A stretch of 17,277 nucleotides of DNA, taken from the NCBI GenBank assembly GCA_001804045.1, contig MHFD01000015.1:1-17277 (forward strand), in the 5' to 3' direction. Positions within the stretch are counted from its first letter, which is position 1. Each line of letters begins with the position of its first letter. This DNA is from Omnitrophica bacterium RBG_13_46_9 (GTDB lineage: Bacteria > Omnitrophota > Gorgyraeia > JABMRN01 > RBG-13-46-9). Positions 14,201-17,277 of this stretch are shown here, in pieces. A program made the translations under genes and the position numbers. The notes beneath the pieces are model-generated. The model saw only the letters and a list, made by a program, of their open reading frames with translations, was not told where the DNA came from and made no database searches.

Positions 14201-16947
14201 CGCATGTTGCTGCGGGGATTTACCTTGAGTTCCTTCTCTGCGACGTGACCGGGAGTCGAAACTATGATCCGGACGCGGGTTCCGTCCAGTACCGAAGAGG
14301 CTTTAATGGATATGTTGTTCAATTCGGCTGGGACTTTATCCTTATTTTCCATGGCCACATGGAAGCCGTTTGATATGACCCTCTCCAGCGCCATGTGCAA
14401 AAGCTCCGGATGAGCCATAAAGAGCGGGACATGTTCGACGCTCCTGTCGGGTTTGACTTCCGGCAGTTCGGCAGGTGCCCCCTTCACCTTCGTCATCCAC
14501 TTCCGCTCCGGCGCCGAGAACCACTTTCCAATATCTATTGTCTCCAGCGCATCGCTTATGTCCGGCCGTAAGACCAGGCGCAGGACGCGGATGTTAAAAA
14601 GCATCCTCTCCGCGTGAAGTATGCCATATTCCAGATTTTCTCTATATTCATCTTTCTCATCAAGTTTATCCCGTAATGGTGAAAAAGCGGAGAGATATTC
14701 CTTAATGAGCCGTTCCATGTCCGCCAGGTACGCCAGATATTCTTCTCTCATTTTTGCGATCTCACCCATTTCACGGCGGTTTTCAGCCGTTTTGTCGTTA
14801 ATGGATTGAGCTCTTTCGGAAAAATGGTCGTATGTCGTAACGAGCTGCCTGATCTTTGCCTCATCAAGCGCTCTCATCCGGTCGGTGATAAGCACCTCCG
14901 GGCACGCGTCTAACTGAAGTCCCCAAATAGGACTGGCGATTGAGGTGATACTGTGGTGGATGTTCAAGGGGCCTCCGTGTTCAAAGAGAGCGATTGCCAG
15001 TATTGAGCTGTTGACGAATTCCGAAGTCAGCTCTCTCATCGCAAGAACGGTATTATCCTCCGAGAGCGTGATCTCTATAGCCTCTGCGGCCTGGGCCGTT
15101 CTTTCGAGGTCGAGGCTACTTTCGGGAGCGTTGATATCTGTTCTTCTGTACTCCCCTCCGGCATCCCGCGTGAATATCGTACGTTGTATAGGCCTTCCGT
15201 TTCTATCCTTCTTCTCAAGTATGAGGGGCCTTCCTTCCTCGGCTGCCCTCCGTAAGACTACCGCGAGCCTGGTGATGTCTTCCGAACCGGGTGACGTCTT
15301 CATATCGCTGAACATGCTTTGTAATGCCATCGCCGAAAGCGCAGTCCGTATCGCCTCTTCTTCACGCAGAAGACCCCCGCTTAACAGGCGATAATACGGG
15401 CATGCATATCCTTTTCCGTTCTTGAAGTCCGGTAGTATCGCCACGTAGGAATAGCCCTTGTCTTTAAAAAGCTTCCGGAGATTCTCCGCATGGAAACCGC
15501 CTGTTATCACGAGGATCGCTGGTTCCCTTTTTACGTACGAAGCGATGTTCTTTTCAAACGCGATATCGCGCTCGAAGGTGTATTCGTAGAATCGTTCCAT
15601 CCTTTCTCTGTGCCGGTCAAGCGTTGCGACATCATCTGGTATGTGTGTGCGTATGCCATACCGCGGCGCTTCGGCCTCTATGAACGAGAGGAAGTGACAG
15701 ACCGCCAGGTCATCTTTCTCTTTCTCATATAACGCATACCGCTCCGGCTCGAGGGAAATGGCGAAGAGGTCTTCTATCAATACGAGGCTCTTCGAAAGGC
15801 GATAGAGCCTTTTCTGGGTATCGTTCGTAGCGAGCTTTTCCGCTATCATGTCTTCCAGCCGCTCCAATTCACTGAACAAGACCCATGTATCGATCGAACC
15901 GTATGCATCTACATACTTCTTATAGGCGGCGAGATTCGGATAGGCGCCGGTTATATCTATGTCGGTTGTTCCCGATTTTTTGAAGAGATACGAATAGAAA
16001 TCCGTCTCTTTGATGCGGTCCTCTTTAAAGAGAAGTGATTTTTTAACAAAGGTCTCCATTTCAAGCGCCGAGAGTCTTTTGGCAAGCATGTCTATAAGCT
16101 GCTTTCTTTCGGTGTTTGCCTGTTCAAAATCGATACCCTTTTCATCTTCGATGATCGTGATAAGTTTTTTGAGGTTTTTTTCGCGCGATATATCTAATAC
16201 AAGTTCTGCTGACCGGTCTGAAAGATATTCAAGATACTGCGCCAGAGTGATTTCCCGGCCGGCATATTCTTTCGTATTCTTTTCTAATTCCTTCAATTCA
16301 CGGGAATAGATATGGTCTTTCAGGTTGGAAAGATAATGATTCAAGACACGCAGTATCTCATCGACCTCATTCTTATACGCGAGGCCCTCCTGATAGACGT
16401 TCAGGTTCTTGATGTAAAGATCGGTATTTTCAAGGCCTTTCAGGGTCACCTTTTCTGGATTCCTGATCGCGAAGAACTCCGCCCCGTTTATGCGGCCTTC
16501 TTGTACGAAGTAATCTGCTACCTTCTCTCTTAAAGACCTATCGTTTATATCGGTGAATACAGAGAGATCGTAATCACCCGCCCCTCCTTCGAGCGCGACC
16601 GTGTCGATGCCATACTCTGCATTGAGAAAGCTTACAAGATTCTCGATCGACCTCTGGCAGCCGTAGTTACAGTGGGCGTCCTGGATGTGTATGATGGTTT
16701 TTCCGTTTGTGCCTTGATACCTGGTATCCACCGTGCCAAAGGTAACGGGAACTTCAAAGCCGGCAATGTCTATTTCCTGAACCGGCCGCGCAGTTGGAAT
16801 GGCGCCGGATTCACTCGACCATGAGACGGTATTCATTAAGAACAGACACGCAATTGCTAAACTCACGCCTCTAAACCACGGACTGAACCTCCCTGTTCTT
16901 ATAAATAGAGACGGGCCGGAGACGGAGACTCTATTGCGGCCAGACAA
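8260..16947 (-). CDS. Giant multidomain exported/membrane protein (about 2895 residues, unnamed)
   Basis: This uninterrupted frame encodes a giant protein that I do not recognise as a named family. The frame is open from an ATG at 17154 (2964 codons), but the start chosen here is the TTG at 16947: AGGAG lies 5 nt before it, and 16948-17154 looks like an untranslated leader. Residue numbers in the domain entries count from the 17154 ATG. The chosen start gives a basic N-terminus followed by the hydrophobic stretch VSLAIACLFLMNTVSW (97-112), a signal peptide or anchor. Domain order: Tiki/ChaN-like (150-580), kinase-like 1 (690-1040), four membrane helices (1062-1160), possible CheD-like (1200-1405), Cys cluster and HDxxH region (1468-1660), helical repeats (1660-1930), GT9-like (1955-2310), kinase-like 2 (2340-2697) and tail (2710-2964). 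Export, sensing and glycan transfer are all plausible; no function is assigned. Confidence 0.9.
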   Translation of the reverse strand: MSGRNRVSVSGPSLFIRTGRFSPWFRGVSLAIACLFLMNTVSWSSESGAIPTARPVQEIDIAGFEVPVTFGTVDTRYQGTNGKTIIHIQDAHCNYGCQRSIENLVSFLNAEYGIDTVALEGGAGDYDLSVFTDINDRSLREKVADYFVQEGRINGAEFFAIRNPEKVTLKGLENTDLYIKNLNVYQEGLAYKNEVDEILRVLNHYLSNLKDHIYSRELKELEKNTKEYAGREITLAQYLEYLSDRSAELVLDISREKNLKKLITIIEDEKGIDFEQANTERKQLIDMLAKRLSALEMETFVKKSLLFKEDRIKETDFYSYLFKKSGTTDIDITGAYPNLAAYKKYVDAYGSIDTWVLFSELERLEDMIAEKLATNDTQKRLYRLSKSLVLIEDLFAISLEPERYALYEKEKDDLAVCHFLSFIEAEAPRYGIRTHIPDDVATLDRHRERMERFYEYTFERDIAFEKNIASYVKREPAILVITGGFHAENLRKLFKDKGYSYVAILPDFKNGKGYACPYYRLLSGGLLREEEAIRTALSAMALQSMFSDMKTSPGSEDITRLAVVLRRAAEEGRPLILEKKDRNGRPIQRTIFTRDAGGEYRRTDINAPESSLDLERTAQAAEAIEITLSEDNTVLAMRELTSEFVNSSILAIALFEHGGPLNIHHSITSIASPIWGLQLDACPEVLITDRMRALDEAKIRQLVTTYDHFSERAQSINDKTAENRREMGEIAKMREEYLAYLADMERLIKEYLSAFSPLRDKLDEKDEYRENLEYGILHAERMLFNIRVLRLVLRPDISDALETIDIGKWFSAPERKWMTKVKGAPAELPEVKPDRSVEHVPLFMAHPELLHMALERVISNGFHVAMENKDKVPAELNNISIKASSVLDGTRVRIIVSTPGHVAEKELKVNPRSNMRELFTLDYARSEFSHGIGMPFASLAVRKMGGTIDVRNVGTEAAPRVEFIVEFPAADSEAEPEAERDSSKTGGAWWGNRVYMRWFSWWVEPVVAFGVGGIAAHYLSLNGINVAWAAVVAGLVFWLPHVFRGREVFFSRDVVGLSIGTFLTGLSLYSGGLSSLTLGALGLMTFAHIHISSSASKEAYQAGKRQSTGTPEISVPVARGSHDSPIVQWGNPGEPFDTGEAQKGGFLADGETILGDGSKIITHYAGEDFEMHLIDHEKRTIKLQDFGVVATNSTYRLSPGFRTLSGCVMVIVQGFVDGEPHAYAAMHISYHSVFETMKLWLAGEKRAVREHPGLKVPTDEDYQIQRGINMLKTLLPKRGRVTYKAMVLGADREDVNLFKNGLEKIWHIDVPEGYAFFYQKQKDHDKAVAFLYDGARTCHVQCLDDISKDESNPKYVISEVHTLSWTKRESAKGDLTQKEPAAGDSKSLLKPTDSSDTNVTCGTVCEKSHRTCLNALNSQIEAFYGELKRESGITREFLTSDEVIEALGRRGYDTALLQRIRAHIQEKIPGITKDKVQILFAIPPQNQRLWWVQNPDTRDWEYAGGHFGGSIEAGTARIHISLPLVLSEYHFLESALAIAEHDYKHLKGTEVKHVKEDKGFAEVESISTFDRVEAKKICDTRADELAKKSEIAMIDASFLRDVALRERDPDKAGAAVKAMEDFVKIPSTKYRSDIYSFPVYELAMVFERRPGLITGNTIDALKGFFLASGSVTCESDIYERAARIFRTIIEKRPEYAEMALFAIEEICTAKGLSVHAYRTPVSVLGGLMRDGVRKDEEIFAIMEKIATTKGQEGFVYDAVFLHLREVCEARGKLSAGVLDIYKNIFTTEGLGDAYIVARSHLLTLGNMLPGSRREIIHLVARVAGLPAADTTALSESRALLRESLYLECSREGKMLTEEYVRPYGLTLEGDFPYLVKMEEILKYTHVGERKRLLVLYDYERGGVGDEIICIEMLVQAIINKFPGLDVTVYTRDNTFLYEENQKIHVRDVRSLSVSTIEENYDMVISNIPDRVSCPSAKIRVDVKPVFSMVLDIDGMERVNIDSHTDIFDIGGEYMRVFKLCSYLGIPADQLMGRHARKTLLIGSGNRIAEKWWDENVLPANTDGRTIVLFNPFGGESERKGFNTLEAPDMKGLIDFLHRFIECGTFIAILPNNTWWGNYEQAEKIRKQLAEAYPGDEKYIMLLPQPDHQVIEGERVSKLVKYWINRADHVLTVEGAIMHFACALQRPFTVMRIKGGPQYSGPEWYPPVLADNQMIIEDWWNVEKIIASIKGKTEKMPPASDGLSTKELRKFAQDPKTTPEALVEYLSDGLWHQIDVIRDALRQEKYRSKLTQFETILMEKKDRLILSIAIMEHGGPLDFLESLQQIRSSFWGINGGLVPKSLITERISNLNEDDLGRFQAIYAGYTREAKIVNDTYKMITEETAAGIEDVTDRYIIFLKEVEKVLNSYCDAFGEIYDKLEEKSFIKANIRKNLSYARRMLFNIRVISLFLHAGDAQGTVKPLRFKEWLDSPDRTWQTKVKLAPGKRLNVDVDADLDKDLHILANSELLHMALERIISNGFHVARANMGKVPDDHNKITIKAVLSEDGGKARIIVSTPGNIEESNLNINSRIGLPELFTLDYYRPEFHHGVGLPFTAQAVKIMNGSISVLNIRDTDYPRVEFIIELPAASEKNVEKIIKSTGTSLTPDYVVRASEEMLTTLTTAPVMNQPCTIGMVVKASPRASITEEWLRDKFAKEMEILGRKVNTHILKEKGILEYEQDNIKYVVYVDNGTTSEKNRKRLEGFKERLAAQGNPKERTFAWVLSSDETRPHMESIGLHDVAYLVGLRGEYIPVSWQMLAGPLFANLVDSKSRVETNEEERVGAIVEAIIDTVSKMTRKDRNELDNTLGKTLRAADMTALTELFNGISLILDLPDIVPVTGGLETYQKADEKIRASL
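8263..9027 (-). other. Unrecognised C-terminal region (residues 2710-2964)
   Basis: I see no known domain here. The stretch 2738-2875 looks like a compact alpha/beta fold: CTIGMVVKASPRASITEEWL, KYVVYVDNG, FAWVLSSDE and VAYLVGLRGEYIPVS give alternating strands and helices. The last 90 residues are mostly helical and acidic. It directly follows kinase-like copy 2, the usual place for a receiver or output domain, but no receiver Asp pattern could be confirmed. Confidence 0.4.
9064..10137 (-). repeat. Domain: degenerate histidine-kinase-like module, copy 2 (residues 2340-2697)
   Basis: This is a second copy of the module at 14035-15087. AIMEHGGPLD (2377-2386) matches ALFEHGGPLN, LLHMALERIISNGFHV (2575-2590) matches the N box, and ELFTLDYYRPEFHHGVGLPF (2643-2662) is 15 of 20 identical to copy 1. 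Again IIVSTPGN (2620-2627) replaces DxGxG. The spacing from EHGGPL to the N-box Asn is 203 residues in copy 1 and 205 here, so the whole module was duplicated. Confidence 0.65.
10225..11292 (-). other. Domain: GT9-like glycosyltransferase, GT-B fold (residues 1955-2310)
   Basis: The order of motifs follows ADP-heptose:LPS heptosyltransferase-type GT9 enzymes. RLLVLYDYERGGVGDEI (1960-1976) matches the N-terminal GxGD loop, and NKFPGLDVTVYTR (1988-2000) the following strand. IVLFNPFGGESERKG (2135-2149) matches the hinge strand with the donor-site Lys. ADHVLTVEGAIMHFACAL (2235-2252) is like the DSGxxHxAAA nucleotide-sugar loop, but with Glu-Gly-Ala. Activity is plausible but unproven. Confidence 0.72.
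11365..12177 (-). other. Domain: alpha-helical repeat stretch (residues 1660-1930)
   Basis: A long run of amphipathic helices with recurring patterns such as YELAMVFERRPG, IFRTIIEKRPEYAEMALFAIEE and IFAIMEKIATTKG reads like HEAT/TPR-type solenoid repeats. No exact repeat period could be fixed by eye. Such stretches usually bind proteins or position neighbouring catalytic domains. Confidence 0.45.
12175..12702 (-). other. Domain: Cys cluster and degenerate zincin-like motif (residues about 1468-1660)
   Basis: TCGTVCEKSHRTC (1469-1481) gathers Cys 1470, 1474 and 1481 with His1478, a possible metal site, just before this segment. AIAEHDYKHLKG (1606-1617) has H-D-x-x-H where zincin metallopeptidases have HExxH, and Glu1631 and Glu1633 follow at a gluzincin-like distance. 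The Glu-to-Asp change makes peptidase activity doubtful. The rest of the segment has no recognised match. Confidence 0.35.
12940..13557 (-). other. Domain: possible CheD-like Cys-His deamidase fold (residues 1200-1405)
   Basis: RTLSGCVMVIVQ (1271-1282, C1276) followed 20 residues later by AAMHISYH (H1296) recalls the catalytic Thr/Cys/His layout of the glutamine deamidase CheD (TLGSCV then GGMxHxxLP). The later stretch MVLGADREDVNLFKNGLEKI (1355-1374), then HIDV and KAVAFLYDG, resembles the CheD tail (FGGA, N.xxxxxxL, I, GRKVxF). The Cys-to-His distance is a few residues longer than in CheD. This is a motif-level resemblance only. Confidence 0.35.
13675..13971 (-). other. Domain: four-helix membrane segment (residues 1062-1160)
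   Basis: Four closely packed hydrophobic stretches are visible, at about 1066-1090, 1091-1112, 1123-1140 and 1141-1160, with Arg-containing turns (VFRGREVFFSRD) between the second and third. An even number of helices would return the chain to the side it came from. This membrane unit separates the first kinase-like module from everything downstream. Confidence 0.75.
14035..15087 (-). repeat. Domain: degenerate histidine-kinase-like module, copy 1 (residues 690-1040)
   Basis: A helical part starting with ALFEHGGPLN (722-731) precedes a GHKL-type ATPase-like domain. The N box is LLHMALERVISNGFHV (918-933, Asn929), the ATP-lid region ELFTLDYARSEFSHG runs 986-1000, and the G2-like box HGIGMPFASLAVRKMGG spans 999-1015. 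The box that normally reads DxGxG is IIVSTPGH (963-970), so the adenine-binding Asp is gone. H726 could stand for the H box, but with spacing HGGPL instead of HExxxPL. The module recurs near the C-terminus of the same protein. Confidence 0.65.
15415..16707 (-). other. Domain: Tiki/TraB/ChaN-like (giant protein residues 150-580)
   Basis: The segment begins with strand TIIHIQDAHCN (153-163), continues with VALEGGAGDYD (186-196) and ends with ILVITGGFHAENLR (547-560). A histidine after a first strand, a Glu at the end of the next strand, and a late GxxH (GGFH, 552-555) are the pattern of the Tiki/TraB/EreA/ChaN superfamily of metal-dependent hydrolases and haem-uptake proteins. The first motif reads QDAH instead of GxxH. 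Between the motifs lies a long charged, mostly helical insert (about 200-530). Relationship is inferred from motif order and needs profile or structure comparison. Confidence 0.55.
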
Positions 16948-16957
16948 TAGAACTCCT
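16945..16957 (-). promoter_or_regulatory. Ribosome binding site and TTG start of the giant gene
   Basis: AGGAG (16957-16953), five nucleotides, then TTG (16947-16945), in frame with the giant protein (codon 70 of the longest frame). It is the best Shine-Dalgarno/start pair in the 5' region. The upstream ATGs at 17154 and at codons 43 and 45 lack one. Confidence 0.55.
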
Positions 16958-16995
16958 ATTCTCACGGCCCGTATAATCCCCTTATAGAATGCAAC

Positions 16996-17042
16996 AAAAA
17001 AAGACCACGCAGTAATAGCCATAGCCATTACATTACATGGTC
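16996..17042 (-). terminator. Intrinsic-terminator-like hairpin in the giant gene's leader
   Basis: In the minus-strand transcript, GACCA (17042-17038) pairs with TGGTC (17007-17003), with an inner GTAAT/ATTAC pairing. It is followed at once by seven Us (17002-16996). It lies between the promoter and the TTG start, where a terminator would act as an attenuator. If the longest frame were translated this would instead encode residues about 38-53. Confidence 0.5.
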
Positions 17043-17120
17043 TCTTTGAATAGAAAAACAGAATATCCCTTGATCTGGCCGTTCGCACCTTATTTTCCTC
17101 ACTTATTCTTGTGCTTTTTA

Positions 17121-17144
17121 GCCGCAAGGCTTTTGCGTTGCGGC
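17121..17144 (-). other. GC-rich leader hairpin upstream of the giant gene
   Basis: GCCGCAA and TTGCGGC form a perfect 7-bp stem around a 10-nt loop. It starts 7 nt after the 17154 ATG and lies about 60 nt into the predicted transcript. Together with the terminator-like hairpin at 16996-17042 it gives the roughly 250-nt leader the layout of a cis-regulatory RNA. No known riboswitch class was matched. Confidence 0.5.
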
Positions 17145-17210
17145 ATCCCGCCATATATTATTGACGGGTTATCGTAGGATTTAAACTAATTTGGAAATAA
17201 TATAAAGATA

Positions 17211-17219
17211 ATTATATCA
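17211..17219 (-). promoter_or_regulatory. Extended -10 promoter of the giant gene
   Basis: TGATATAAT (17219-17211, minus strand) is a perfect TATAAT with the TGn extension, in an AT-rich stretch. No good -35 is seen at 17 bp. Transcription would begin near 17204, about 50 nt before the 17154 ATG and about 257 nt before the favoured TTG. Confidence 0.55.
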
Positions 17220-17277
17220 GAAAATATGTGCGTTATGGTAATAGAAAGGTAGAAAGAATGTAAAAAAAATGTCACAG

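Noticed and set aside
16948..17154. N-terminal 69 codons of the longest giant frame as real protein
   Set aside because: The stretch contains a GC hairpin and a hairpin with a seven-U tract, has no ribosome binding site for its ATG, and its Arg/Ser/Cys-rich composition differs from the rest; the TTG at 16947 is better supported. Not fully excluded.
17060..17170. Cyclic di-GMP-I (GEMM) riboswitch upstream of the giant gene
   Set aside because: The segment ACGCAAAAGCC...GGCTAA recalls GEMM, but the GCAAACC junction and the GAAA tetraloop with its receptor are not found, so the class is not called.

Overview
The window reads as one piece of a bacterial chromosome in which every supported gene lies on the minus strand. 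Transcription order, from high to low coordinates, is: a giant multidomain gene (8260-~16947), a repeat-rich gap, mnmG (6033-7895), a YhcC-type radical SAM gene (5074-5985), a LOG-family gene (4454-5029), a second repeat-rich gap, purH (2453-4063), folE (1818-2375), a short MetE-like gene (895-1596) and the 5' part of fhs (1-892, cut by the window edge). The housekeeping set is ordinary for a bacterium. The giant ORF of almost 3000 codons, the Tiki-like/kinase-like/glycosyltransferase-like domain mix and the Wood-Ljungdahl-flavoured folate genes suggest a candidate-phylum genome such as Omnitrophota (former OP3). This is an inference from gene style and cannot be proved from this window.

Region 1-4063 is a folate and one-carbon block. 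FolE makes the pterin precursor of tetrahydrofolate, Fhs charges tetrahydrofolate with formate to give 10-formyl-THF, PurH spends 10-formyl-THF on IMP synthesis, and the MetE-like protein is a probable zinc-dependent methyltransferase. MetE-like and fhs are separated by only 2 nt and share a strong sigma70-type promoter that gives an almost leaderless transcript.

Region 4454-7895 carries mnmG, the radical SAM gene and the LOG gene with 44-47 nt gaps, consistent with one operon driven by a TTGACA-17-TTTAAT promoter just outside a repeat element.

The two gaps at about 4188-4440 and 7951-8249 hold related copies of one noncoding element. A core of about 135 bp is about 95% identical between the copies. 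It contains five 9-bp GTTGCA-type tandem units followed by inverted units, which together can form a long hairpin.

The giant gene fills half the window. In order, its protein shows an N-terminal signal or anchor, a Tiki/TraB/ChaN-like domain, a degenerate histidine-kinase-like module, four membrane helices, a possible CheD-like domain, a Cys cluster plus an HDxxH zincin-like motif, an alpha-helical repeat stretch, a GT9-like (GT-B) domain, a second copy of the degenerate kinase module, and an unrecognised tail. Its annotated-length 5' end overlaps what looks like a structured leader with an intrinsic-terminator-like hairpin, so the true start is probably a TTG at 16947 preceded by AGGAG. The giant protein, its duplicated kinase-like modules and its possible attenuated leader are the best candidates for undescribed biology here.
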